Translations under genes and position numbers: made by a program
The notes under the pieces: generated by a model
The model's database searches: none
What the model was told of the DNA's origin: nothing
The model's input: the letters and a program-made list of their open reading frames with translations, nothing else
In this document: piece after piece, positions 17,515 through 26,050 of the stretch
Layout of the letters: each line of letters begins with the position of its first letter
How positions within the stretch are numbered: position 1 is the stretch's first letter
Assembly (NCBI RefSeq): GCF_005405925.1
Contig: NZ_BJHV01000001.1
Coordinates: forward strand, 5,518,001-5,582,000
From: Streptomyces antimycoticus
GTDB taxonomy: Bacteria; Actinomycetota; Actinomycetes; Streptomycetales; Streptomycetaceae
Length of the DNA stretch: 64,000 nt
Direction: 5' to 3'

Positions 17515-17563
17515 GGTGCCCGGAGGCCCGGCCCCCGGCGCGGCATCGCGCCGGGGACGCCCC

Positions 17564-17949
17564 TCAGACGAGGGTGACCGAGGCGATCAGACCGGCGGTG
17601 GATCCGGCCGGTACGGGGTTGGCCTCGGCGCTGACCAGATCGCCGCTCTCCATGACCCCGGAGCCGCTGACGTCCACATGGACCCGCAGCCCGTAGTTGT
17701 CGCCCGGGACCAGCTCACCCGGGACGGTCACACTGAACGGGACATGGCCCCCCGGGCTCAGCGGCACATCGGTGAGGACCCGCGCCGCCACGATCGACTC
17801 GGGGGTATCGGAGCGGGACACGTTGCGCACCTCCACCACCACCCGCGCCGCCCGCCCGGCGGGGGCGTCGGGGGCAGGGTCACGATGCCGCTCAGGACAC
17901 AGCTCACTCCGAGATGTTTTCCCCCTGGACGGAGGACTTGTTCCGCCAT
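17564..17949 (-). pseudogene. YbaY-family protein, frameshifted
   Basis: Reconstructed from ATG 17949 (or GTG 17907). The first frame gives SGIVTLP; the GGGGG run at 17870-17874 breaks it, and one more base restores PPDAPAGRAARVVVEVRNVS. The rest, TPESIVAARVLTDVPLSPGG and YGLRVHVDVSGSG, matches the YbaY (type III secretion chaperone-like) beta-sandwich family. Restored length is 128 residues. In E. coli YbaY is an outer-membrane lipoprotein; the Streptomyces relatives lack a clear role. Confidence 0.7.
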
Positions 17950-17989
17950 CCGGGTGGGAACGCCGTTCGGGCCGGGCAGCACGGTGTCG

Positions 17990-19755
17990 TCAGTCCGCGC
18001 AGGGGCGGCCGTTCAGGGTGAACGACCCGGGCGGCCGGTTGCCGTCGTTCCAGGTGCCGAGGAAGCCCACGGAGAGGGAGCCGCCCGCCTTGACCCGCTT
18101 GTTGTAGTCGGCGGCGGTGGCGGTCACCTTCGCGCCGGCTTGAGTGAACTCCCCGTCCCACATCTGGGTCACCCGCTGGGAGTCGCGGAAGGTCCAGGTG
18201 ACCCGCCAGTCGTCGAGGGGCTTGCGGGAGGTGAGGGTGACGGCGGCCTTGAAGCCCTCGGGCCATTCGGTGATCAGCTGGAAGCGGGCCGTGCAGTCGG
18301 CGTATGCGCCGGGCGTCCGGCCGGAGGGCGGCCTTCCGCCGTGGCCGGAGGCGGAGCCGGAGTCGCCCTTGGAGGGCGAGGGGGACGCGGAGGGGGAGTG
18401 ACCGGGCTTCCTCGTCGAGCCCTTGCCGGGGTCGTGGCCGGAGCCTTCGCCCGGGTCCTTGCCGTCGCTCCCGCCCGTCGAGGGGCTCGGGAGGCGGTGC
18501 CGCCGGGGTTGTGCGGTGAGGAGGTGGCGGGGGCCAGGCTGCCGTAGGTCTCGTCCGGGCCCATGGACCCGCCGCTGCGGTCGTCGGAGTCCGTGGCGGT
18601 TCTGGTCATCGCGACCAGTGCGGCGAGGGCGACGACGGCTATCACCGCCAGGATGACCGTCGTACGGGCTCTGCGTAACCGGCGGCGGGAGGCGCGGCTC
18701 CGGCCGACCCGATGCCCGCCGGCGCGGGAACCACCCGCACCATCGGCCCCGCCCGCTCCGGCTCTGCCGCCCGCGTCACCGGCCCCTCTGCCACCGGCCC
18801 GTCTGCTCCGTCGCCCCCCGATCGCGTCCAGGACCCGGTCGCGCAGCCGCTCCCACAGCGGTGCGCGGACCGCGTGCGCGGTGGGCGCGGCGGCGCGGGC
18901 GCTGGGCGCGGTGCCCGGGGCCCGCTCGGCGAGCGCGCGGCGCTGCGCGAGATAGGGGTGCGCGCCCCAGCCGATGACCCCGCTCGTCAGCGCGCCGGGC
19001 AACCCCTCGCCGTCCACATACATGCAGGTGGCGGCGTCACGGCAGGGCCGGCAACGGGCGAGGTGCTGCCACAGGTCGGCGGGTGAGGGGGAGTCGGGTG
19101 CCCGGGTGGCGGCGTCCAGCAGCTTGGCGTAGCTGCGGCACTCCTCGTCGGTGAGGGTCTCCACATGGGCGCGCTGACACCGTTCACGGAAGGCCGCGCG
19201 GACCCGGGTGATCTCCTCGGTGGCGTACTCCGGGTCGTAGCCCAGCTGCCGGGCCACCGCCTCCGTGGACCGCGCCTCCACCTCGACCAGCCACAGCAGC
19301 TCCCCGTCCGCCTCCGGCAGATCCCGCAGAGCGCGCAGCGCGAGCGGCTGGTCGCGGGGCGGGGCGGCGAAGCGGGCGGCGAGGTCGGAGGTCAGCCACG
19401 TCCGCAGCTCGGGGTTGAGCCGGTCGCCGTGGCGGTGGGCGTGCCAGTCGGCGGCGGTCTTGCGTACGGAGGTCAGGAAGAGCGGCAGCCACGGGAGACG
19501 CTTGCCGAAGCCCCGGGTGCGGCGGTGGCGGGTCTCCCGAATACCCCGCCGGAACGCCTCGGTCGCGAGCCGCATCCCGTCTTCGGGAGTGGTCGTGCAC
19601 AGTTCCGCGTAATCGGCGACCGCCTCCCAATAGGCGCCCAGCAGCGCCGTCGCGGAGGCCGCGCCATCGACTTCCTCGGCGGGCGCTTCGGCGAGACCGG
19701 GGCGCGCCGGGGAGCCGTCCCCGGGAGATTCCCTGGGCGATGAGTGGTCGGGCAT
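17990..19755 (-). pseudogene. Sigma-like/zinc-finger membrane protein with C-terminal CBM2 domain, frameshifted
   Basis: From ATG 19755 (GAGGAA upstream). Residues about 40-220 look like a sigma-70-type region; a putative zinc-binding segment HLARCRPC (H-x3-C-x2-C) follows near 240, as in zf-HC2 anti-sigma proteins. A membrane helix (TVILAVIAVVALAALVAM) lies near 375. The frame breaks at the GGGG run 18482-18485; one more base restores a Ser/Gly linker and a cellulose-binding CBM2-like domain (WRVTWTFRDSQ, GFLGTWNDGNRPPGSFTLNG) with paired cysteines. Restored length 588 residues. The layout suggests the outside domain binds polysaccharide and the inside part touches transcription. Ordinary ECF function is unproven. 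Confidence 0.75.
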
Positions 19756-20232
19756 GGAGGCAATTCCTCACTCACGAACAGCGGCGCCCCCGCCGGGGGG
19801 CAACCCTCTCATAAACGGGCTGCGGGGTGGTCAGCCAACAGCACAGCTCTGCCTCGGAGTTGGGGATTCCCCTTACGGGGCGGGCCGAGCCTTTCACGCC
19901 GGTGACCTGGCTGACAAGAGACGTAGAGCAGTCCCCGTTTAGGGATTTCGAGCCGCCTGACAAGCCGTGAGGTCGTGTCGAATTGAGGTGAATAGTAGTC
20001 ACGTTCACTGCTCAAGGCGACACAAAGTTCCCCGCCGCAAAAGGTCCAGACCGCACTGTTCGCCGTGTGAACTCCTGTGCGTTTCCGGTGACTTCCGGTG
20101 ACGCGCGCCCCGGTCTCCGGTCCAGCGTCCTATTGCCATAACCAGCCGCGTGCCGAGGTCTGTGCGGTGTGACATTGCACTGTTACCGTTGAACGGACAA
20201 GTGGCCTGGTCCCCTCCCCGAGAAGGTTCCGC
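19756..20232. other. 477-bp intergenic region with candidate structured RNA
   Basis: No gene supported. Read on the minus strand, towards the CBM2 gene, 19830-19915 is closed by an 8-bp stem (GTCAGCCA with TGGCTGAC). Inside are CTCGG/CCGAG (19853-19857 with 19885-19889) and CCCC/GGGG (19869-19872 with 19877-19880). A further GC hairpin sits close to the CBM2 start at about 19785-19800. This could be a 5'-UTR control element; I could not match it to a known riboswitch. The right part, 20010-20232, has TTCCGGTGAC twice near 20082 and serves as the promoter region of the hydroxyproline operon. Confidence 0.35.
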
Positions 20233-21153
20233 ATGCCCGAGATTCCCGGTGTTTCCGCGCCCTGGCGTGGCGTTCACGTCGCCACGGCGCTTCCGTTCCA
20301 TGACGATGACGAGCTGTCGGTCGACTACGAGGGATACGCCGCCCATGTGCGGTTTCTCGCCGAGCACGGATGTGACGGGGTCTGCCCCAACGGGTCGTTG
20401 GGGGAGTATCAGACCCTGACGGACGAGGAGCGCGCGCGGGTGGTGCGGGTGGCTGTGGAGGCGGCGCCCGAGGGGTTCGGGGTGATGCCGGGGGTGGCGG
20501 CGTACGGGGCGCTGGAGAGCCGGCGGTGGGCGGAGCAGGCGCGGGAGGCCGGGGCGCGGGCGGTGCTGGCGCTGCCGCCGAACAGCTACCGCGCCGACCG
20601 GGAGGCCGTGGTCGGCCACTACCGCGAGGTGGCGCGGGCCGGGCTGCCGGTGGTGGCGTACAACAACCCCCATGACACCAAGGTCGACCTCACCCCGGAG
20701 CTCCTGGCCGAGCTGCACGGGGAGGGGCTGATCGTCGCGGTCAAGGAGTTCAGCGGGGATGTGCGGCGGGCGTACGAGATCGCCGAGCGCACCCCCGGGC
20801 TGGATCTGCTGGTCGGCGCCGATGACGTCCTGCTGGAGCTGGGGCTCGCCGGGGCCGTGGGGTGGATCGCCGGGTATCCGAACGCGATTCCCGAGTCCAC
20901 CGTGGAGCTGTACCGGCTCGCCACCTCGGGCGTCGGCGCGGACCTGGAGAAGGCGCTGCCGCTGTACCGCGCGCTGCATCCGCTGCTGCGCTGGGACTCC
21001 AGGACCGAGTTCGTCCAGGCCATCAAGGCGTCCATGGACCTCGCCGGACTGCGCGGCGGATCCTGCCGGCCGCCGCGCTCACGGCTGAGCGGCGAGGTGG
21101 GGGCGCGCGTCGTCCGGGAGACCGAGACGGTGCTCGGGCTGGGGTACCGGTGA
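20233..21153 (+). CDS. DapA-superfamily lyase/deaminase, probable pyrroline-4-hydroxy-2-carboxylate deaminase
   Basis: A 306-residue TIM-barrel protein of the dihydrodipicolinate synthase/N-acetylneuraminate lyase family. Tyr143 in VAYNNP and the Schiff-base lysine Lys171 in VAVKEFSGD are in place, and the N-terminal GVCPNGSLGEYQ is the usual substrate loop. Context decides the role: the following four genes encode a proline-racemase-like protein and a three-part flavin dehydrogenase, matching trans-4-hydroxyproline catabolism, where this enzyme deaminates the cyclic imine to alpha-ketoglutarate semialdehyde. ATG start with AGAAGG upstream. Its stop codon opens a tandem repeat. Confidence 0.85.
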   Translation: MPEIPGVSAPWRGVHVATALPFHDDDELSVDYEGYAAHVRFLAEHGCDGVCPNGSLGEYQTLTDEERARVVRVAVEAAPEGFGVMPGVAAYGALESRRWAEQAREAGARAVLALPPNSYRADREAVVGHYREVARAGLPVVAYNNPHDTKVDLTPELLAELHGEGLIVAVKEFSGDVRRAYEIAERTPGLDLLVGADDVLLELGLAGAVGWIAGYPNAIPESTVELYRLATSGVGADLEKALPLYRALHPLLRWDSRTEFVQAIKASMDLAGLRGGSCRPPRSRLSGEVGARVVRETETVLGLGYR

Positions 21154-21238
21154 AGGGCCCGTCCGCGAAGGGCCCGTCGGCGAAGGGGCGCCGGTGAGGT
21201 CGCGGCGACCGGTAAGGGGCGCTCGTGAGGTCGCGACG
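21152..21238. repeat. 15-bp repeats and a duplicated start region between two hydroxyproline genes
   Basis: GAAGGGCCCGTCCGC-type units start at 21152, 21167 and 21182 (third degenerate); the first overlaps the stop codon. A second, 31-bp period duplication follows: AAGGGGCGCNNGTGAGGTCG at 21183 and again at 21214. The second copy provides the ribosome site and GTG start of the racemase gene; the first is a decoy copy. Confidence 0.85.
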
Positions 21239-22226
21239 GGTCCTGCACACCGTGGAGTCCCACACCGAGGGCATGCCCACCCGGGTGGTCACCGGCGGGG
21301 TGGGGACGCTCCCGGGCGCGACCATGGCCGAGCGTCGCCGGTGGTTCATCGAGCACCGGGACGATCTGCGCACCCTGCTGATGTACGAACCGCGCGGCCA
21401 CTCGGCGATGAGCGGGGCCATCCTGCAGCCGCCGACCCGGCCGGACGCGGATCACGGAGTGCTCTTCATCGAGGTGTCCGGGGTGCTGCCGATGTGCGGG
21501 CACGGCACCATCGGGGTGGCCACGGTGCTGGTCGAGACCGGGATGGTCGAGGTGCGCGAGCCGGTCACCACCATCCGCCTGGACACCCCGGCGGGCCTGG
21601 TGGTCGCGGACGTCGCCGTGCGCGACGGGGCCGCGACCTCGGTGACGATCCGGAACGTGCCCTCGTTCAGCCTGGCCATGGACCGTACGGTGCGGGTGTC
21701 CGGCTTCGGCGAAGTGCGCTACGACATCGCCTTCGGCGGCAACTTCTACGCCATCGTGGAGCTGGACGCCCTCGGGCTCCCCTTCGACCGGGCGGCCGGG
21801 CAGGAGCTGCTGACCGCCGGGTTGAAGATCATGGAGGCGGTGAACGCGCAGGAGCCGCCGCACCACCCCGAGCGGCCGGACATCACCGGCTGCCACCATG
21901 TCTATCTGAAGGCCCCGGGGTCGACGGCGCGCCACTCCCGCCACGCGATGGCCATCCACCCGGGCTGGTTCGACCGCTCCCCCTGCGGGACCGGCACCTC
22001 CGCGCGGATGGCGCAGCTCTACGCACGCGGGGAGCTGGGCCTCGGCGAGGAGTTCGTGAACGAGTCGTTCATCGGGACGCGGTTCATCGGGCGGCTGCTG
22101 GAGGAGACCACGGTGGCGGGACTGCCCGCCGTCGTGCCCGCGATCACCGGGCGGGCGTGGGTCACCGGCACCGCGCAGTTCCATCTCGATCCCGACGATC
22201 CGTTTCCGGCCGGGTTTTTGATGTAG
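21225..22226 (+). CDS. Proline racemase family, probable 4-hydroxyproline 2-epimerase
   Basis: A 333-residue protein with the two catalytic cysteine motifs: MCGHGTIGVAT near residue 90 and SPCGTGTSARMA near residue 256. Both cysteines present distinguishes racemases/epimerases from the dehydratase members that have Ser or Thr at one site. Conserved HTEGMPTRVV near the start matches hydroxyproline epimerases. It converts trans-4-L- to cis-4-D-hydroxyproline, the first step of the pathway encoded here. GTG start at 21225 with AAGGGG upstream. Confidence 0.9.
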   Translation: MRSRRVLHTVESHTEGMPTRVVTGGVGTLPGATMAERRRWFIEHRDDLRTLLMYEPRGHSAMSGAILQPPTRPDADHGVLFIEVSGVLPMCGHGTIGVATVLVETGMVEVREPVTTIRLDTPAGLVVADVAVRDGAATSVTIRNVPSFSLAMDRTVRVSGFGEVRYDIAFGGNFYAIVELDALGLPFDRAAGQELLTAGLKIMEAVNAQEPPHHPERPDITGCHHVYLKAPGSTARHSRHAMAIHPGWFDRSPCGTGTSARMAQLYARGELGLGEEFVNESFIGTRFIGRLLEETTVAGLPAVVPAITGRAWVTGTAQFHLDPDDPFPAGFLM

Positions 22227-22248
22227 GGGACGTAGGGACGTAGGGGAG
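22223..22248. repeat. Three short repeats carrying stop codon and ribosome site
   Basis: Units GTAGGGGAC, GTAGGGAC and GTAGGGGAG. The first holds the racemase stop (TAG 22224-22226), and TAG recurs at 22233 and 22241. The last unit supplies AGGGGAG 7 bp before the next ATG. Confidence 0.8.
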
Positions 22249-22255
22249 CGTGGCG

Positions 22256-23511
22256 ATGGTGGGAGAGACATCCGATTCCCGTGGGCGCCCCTCCAGCACG
22301 ACTCCGGGGACCACCGAGGAGCCGCCGAGCACCGCCGACCTGGTCGTCATCGGCGCCGGAGTGGTCGGTGCGGCCGCGGCCTGGTTCTCCGCCCTGGCCG
22401 GACTGCGGGTCGTGGTGGTCGACCGGGGCGCCGTCGCGGGCGGCACCTCGGGCGCGGGTGAGGGAAACGTCCTGGTCTCGGACAAGGAGCCGGGCCCGGA
22501 GCTGGAACTCGCCCAGTACTCGCGGCAGGTGTGGGGCGAGGACCTGGGCGCGTACGGCGGGCTGTGGGAGTTCGAGTCGAAGGGCGGGCTGGTGGTGGCC
22601 TCCACCCCCACCGCCCTGGACGCGCTGCGGACGCTGGCCGAGCGGCAGCGGGCCCTCGGTGTCGACGTACAGGAGGTGCCCGGGGCGGAACTCCACGCCC
22701 TCGAACCGCGGCTGACCCGCGAGGCCGCCGGGGGCGCGCTGTATCCGCAGGACGCCCAGGTGCAGCCGATGCTGGCGGCGGCGCATCTGCTGAGGCTCGC
22801 GCGGCGGCGCGGAGCGGTGGTGCGGACGCGGACGGAGGTGGTGGGGTTCCTGCGGCCGGGTGGCGGGCGGCCGGGCGACGGGCATGCGGGCTCCCCGGTC
22901 ACCGGCGTACGGACCCCCCACGGCACCATCAGCGCCCCCGCCGTCCTGAACGCGGCGGGCACCTGGGCCGGTGCCGTGGCGGGGCTCGCGGGGGTCGAGC
23001 TGCCGGTGCTGCCGCGCCGCGGCTTCGTCCTCGTCACCGAACCCCTGCCGCCCGCGACCGTACGGCACAAGGTCTACGCGGCCGACTACGTGGACGCCGT
23101 GGCCAGTTCGGACGCGGAATTGCAGGCGTCGCCGGTCGTGGAGGGCACGGGTGGCGGCACGGTACTGATCGGCTCCACCCGGGAGCGGGTCGGCTTCGAC
23201 CGGCGGCCGTCCCCGCCGCCCTACGGGCGCTGGCCCGGGGCGCCATCGGGCTGTTCCCGGTGCTGGCGTCGGTGCGGGCGATGCGGGTGTACGCGGGCTT
23301 CCGGCCGTACTGCCCCGACCATCTGCCGGTCATCGGCCCCGACCCGCGCGCCCCCGGACTGTGGCACGCCTGCGGCCACGAGGGCGCGGGCATCGGTCTC
23401 GCGGCGGGGACGGGGAAGCTGATCGCGCAGGCTCTGACCGGGGAGGCGACGGAGCTGGACCTGGCGCCGTTCGCCCCCGAACGCTTCGCAGGCGAAGGAG
23501 GGCGTGGATGA
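22256..23511 (+). pseudogene. D-amino-acid-oxidase-like FAD subunit, probable D-hydroxyproline dehydrogenase, frameshifted
   Basis: Start ATG 22256 with AGGGGAG 7 bp upstream. The dinucleotide-binding motif VVIGAGVVGAAAAW is near residue 25, with the Glu/Asp end of the second strand at VVVVDRG. The frame breaks at the CCCC run 23211-23214. One more C restores PAALRALARGAIGLFPVLAS and the DAO C-terminus (GFRPYCPDHLPVIGP, HEGAGIGLAAGTGKLIAQ). Restored length 418 residues. In hydroxyproline catabolism this catalytic subunit works with a 2Fe-2S protein and a second flavoprotein, the next two genes. It ends in an ATGA overlap. Confidence 0.88.
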
Positions 23512-24044
23512 GTGAGCGCAGCACACGTAGTGGACCGCCGCCGTACCGGCTGACCTTCGACGGCGCGACGGTCACGGCGCTGCCCGGGCAGAGCGTGGGC
23601 GCGGCGCTGATGGCCGCCGGGATCGTGGCCTGGCGGACGACGCGGCGGGAGGGCAGACCACGCGGGCTGTTCTGCGGGATCGGGGTGTGCTTCGACTGTC
23701 TGATCACCGTGGACGGGCGGCCCGGGCAGCGGGCCTGTCTGGTTCCGGCACGGGACGGGATGCGGCTGTCGGCGGAGGGCGGCGACGGCGATGGCGGTGG
23801 CGGTGGCGGTGATGGCGGTGGCGGTGGCGGTGGCGGTGATGGTGCCGGTGCCGGTGCCGGTGCCGGTGGCAGCGGCGCTGACGCTGCCCGCGGCGGTGCC
23901 GGTGACCGAGGCAGTGACCGTGGTGGTGACATCGCCCTTGGCGGTGCCCGTGGCGGTGGCGGTCGGGATGACGGCGACCGTCGCGGTGTCGATGGCCGTG
24001 TAGATGGCGAGGGCGAGAACGGTGGTGATGGCGATGTCGACTGA
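23508..24044 (+). CDS. 2Fe-2S ferredoxin-like subunit with long Gly/Asp tail
   Basis: A 178-residue protein. The first 90 residues are a plant-type 2Fe-2S domain as in sarcosine oxidase or HcnA/Lhp small subunits: CGIGVCFDC (C-x4-C-x2-C) and a fourth cysteine in GQRACLVP. Relatives end near residue 95. Here about 85 extra residues of Gly, Asp and Ala are encoded by expanding GGTGGC-type hexamers, reaching into the next gene. The tail is almost certainly repeat growth through the old stop, not a domain. Starts in an ATGA overlap and transfers electrons between the flanking flavoproteins. Confidence 0.85.
   Translation: MSERSTRSGPPPYRLTFDGATVTALPGQSVGAALMAAGIVAWRTTRREGRPRGLFCGIGVCFDCLITVDGRPGQRACLVPARDGMRLSAEGGDGDGGGGGGDGGGGGGGGDGAGAGAGAGGSGADAARGGAGDRGSDRGGDIALGGARGGGGRDDGDRRGVDGRVDGEGENGGDGDVD
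23781..24003. repeat. Hexanucleotide-type low-complexity tract in the ferredoxin gene
   Basis: Runs of GGTGGC, GGTGCC and related hexamers from about 23781 to 24003, strongly G-rich on the plus strand. It fills the C-terminal extension of the 2Fe-2S protein. Confidence 0.8.
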
Positions 24045-25479
24045 TCCGCCGACGTATGACGTGGCCGTCGTGGGCGCGGGGCCCGCCGGGCTCTCCGCCG
24101 CCGTCGGCGCCGCCGAGGCGGGCCTGGACGTGGTCCTCATCGACGCGGGGCGCCTCCCCGGCGGCCAGTACTGGCGCCACGACGACGAACACCCTCCGCA
24201 CCCCGGCCACCGCGACGGGCGGCTCTTCGCCCGCCTCCGCGCCCGGCTGCACCACCAGCGCCGCCTCGGCCGCCTCCACTACCTCCCCGGTCATCAGGTC
24301 TGGCTGATCGATCGACCCCGCCCGGACACCGGGCCGTTCACCGTGCGCCTGAACGGTCCGTACGACACGGCCCCCGTCGGGCGGGACCGGGTGCGGGCCC
24401 GCGCCCTGGTGCTCTGCTGCGGCGCCCACGACCGCCAACTGCCGCTCCCTGGCTGGGATGTGCCCGGGGTGATGGCGGCCGGAGGCGTCCAAGCGCTGCT
24501 GAAGGGGCATCGGACGGCGGCGGGCCGCCGGGCGGTGGTCGCGGGCACGGGCCCGTTCCTGCTGCCGGTGGCGACGGGCCTGGCTCAGGCGGGCGTGCGC
24601 GTCCTCGCCGTATGCGAGGCCAACCCGGCGCACGGCTGGCTGCGTCACCTGGGCGGGGCGGCGCGGGTGCCCGCCAAGTCCGCCGAGGCGCTGCGGTACG
24701 CGGTGCTGATGGCCCGCCACCGCATCCCGTACCGGACACGGGCCGCGGTGACCGAGATCCTGGGCGAGGACCGGGTGCGCGGGGTGCGGCTCGACGGCGG
24801 CGAGGTGCTCGAGGCCGATCTGGTGGCGCTGGGCTGGGGGTTCACCCCCGCCCTCGAACTGCCCCTGATGGTCGGCGCCGACACCCGGCGCGACCTCGAC
24901 GGCTCCCTCGTCGCCGTGGTCGACGCCCGTCAGCGCACCACCGTCCCGGACGTCCTGGCCGCGGGGGAGACCACGGGCGTGGGCGGCGCCGCGCTGGCCG
25001 TCTCCGAGGGACGGCTGGCTGCCCTGACCCTGGCGGCGGCCCACGGGCTGCCGGTCGATCCACGCGCCGCGCGACGGCTGCGCACCACGATCCGCCACGG
25101 CCGGGCCTTCGCCGCCGCCCTGCACCGCACCTACCCCGTGCCCGCCGGCTGGACCGGCGGGTTGACCGAACGCACGGTGATCTGCCGCTGCGAGGAGGTC
25201 ACCTACGGGGAGCTGTGCCGCGCCCGCACCGAACTCGGCGCCGAGGACCCCCGCACCATGAAGCTCCTCGCCCGCCCGGGGATGGGCTGGTGCCAGGGCC
25301 GGATCTGCGGGTTCGCCGTCGCCGCCGTCACCGAGTCGCTGACCGGCCGCCCGGCCACGGCGGAGGATCTGCGGCCGCTCTCGGCACGGCCGTTCGCGGC
25401 CCCGGTGACGCTGGGGGAGCTGGCGGGGATGGCGGACGGGGACGGGGAGCCCGGAGCCGACGCGGACGACGAGCCCTGA
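24034..25479 (+). CDS. FAD/NAD(P) oxidoreductase with BFD-like 2Fe-2S domain (hydroxyproline/opine dehydrogenase large subunit)
   Basis: A 481-residue flavoprotein. FAD motif VAVVGAGPAGLSAAVGAAEA near residue 10 and a second nucleotide fold (VVAGTGPFLLPVATGLAQAG) mark a pyridine-nucleotide-disulfide type reductase. The C-terminus has the BFD-like cluster CRCEEVTYGEL and MGWCQGRICGF. This is the HcnB/LhpE/SoxA-like partner of the preceding two subunits. The ATG at 24034 (or 24028) overlaps the end of the ferredoxin gene. The three together oxidise the D-hydroxyproline made by the epimerase. Confidence 0.85.
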   Translation: MSTDPPTYDVAVVGAGPAGLSAAVGAAEAGLDVVLIDAGRLPGGQYWRHDDEHPPHPGHRDGRLFARLRARLHHQRRLGRLHYLPGHQVWLIDRPRPDTGPFTVRLNGPYDTAPVGRDRVRARALVLCCGAHDRQLPLPGWDVPGVMAAGGVQALLKGHRTAAGRRAVVAGTGPFLLPVATGLAQAGVRVLAVCEANPAHGWLRHLGGAARVPAKSAEALRYAVLMARHRIPYRTRAAVTEILGEDRVRGVRLDGGEVLEADLVALGWGFTPALELPLMVGADTRRDLDGSLVAVVDARQRTTVPDVLAAGETTGVGGAALAVSEGRLAALTLAAAHGLPVDPRAARRLRTTIRHGRAFAAALHRTYPVPAGWTGGLTERTVICRCEEVTYGELCRARTELGAEDPRTMKLLARPGMGWCQGRICGFAVAAVTESLTGRPATAEDLRPLSARPFAAPVTLGELAGMADGDGEPGADADDEP

Positions 25480-25589
25480 GCCTACGTTCGTCGGCGTCGC
25501 GCAGATGCCAGCCTTCGTACCCGAATCGTTGGACGGATACCACCTGACCGCCATGTACCGGCTCGCAGATGCGGCGCTACCATCGGCGG

Positions 25590-25979
25590 ATGCATACGTA
25601 CCGGATCGGTGAGGCCGCAGCTCTGATGGGGGTCAGCGCCGACACCCTGCGGCGCTGGGTCGACAGCGGACGGCTGACCGCCGAACGGGACGAGCAGGGG
25701 CGCCGGATCGTCCCGGGCCCGGCGCTCGCCGCGTTCGCCCGCGAGGTCGCCAGGAGCGCGGAGCGCGACAACCCCGGCTCCTCGGCCCGTAATCGCTTCT
25801 CGGGCATCGTCACCGAGGTGATCCTGGGCGATGTGTCCGCGCAGGTGGAGATCCAGGCCGGGCCGTTCCGCGTGGTGTCCATGATCAGCCGGGAGTCGGC
25901 GGAGGAGCTGAAGCTGGAGCCCGGCGTTCCGGCCGTCGCCGTCATCAAGTCGACCAACGTGGTGGTGGAAACCCCGTGA
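25590..25979 (+). CDS. Molybdenum-binding transcriptional regulator (HTH plus TOBE)
   Basis: A 129-residue protein. Residues 1-60 are a MerR/excisionase-type helix-turn-helix (YRIGEAAALMGVSADTLRRW); residues 68-128 are a TOBE/Mop molybdate-binding domain (NRFSGIVTEVILGDVSAQVE, VSMISRESAEEL). TACCAT lies 6 nt before the ATG, suggesting a leaderless transcript. It is the first gene of the mod operon; it probably senses molybdate and controls modABC. The end overlaps a GTG that could start an extended ModA. Confidence 0.88.
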   Translation: MHTYRIGEAAALMGVSADTLRRWVDSGRLTAERDEQGRRIVPGPALAAFAREVARSAERDNPGSSARNRFSGIVTEVILGDVSAQVEIQAGPFRVVSMISRESAEELKLEPGVPAVAVIKSTNVVVETP

Positions 25980-26050
25980 GCACGCGCGCCGAGGGCGGCA
26001 GTGGCACAGGCGGCAGCGGCAGCAGAGGCAGAGAGGGAGAGACAGACTCC

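Noticed and set aside
19809..20015. Short minus-strand ORFs in the region before the CBM2 gene
   Set aside because: No ribosome sites and no coding bias; the sequence is better explained as structured non-coding DNA.
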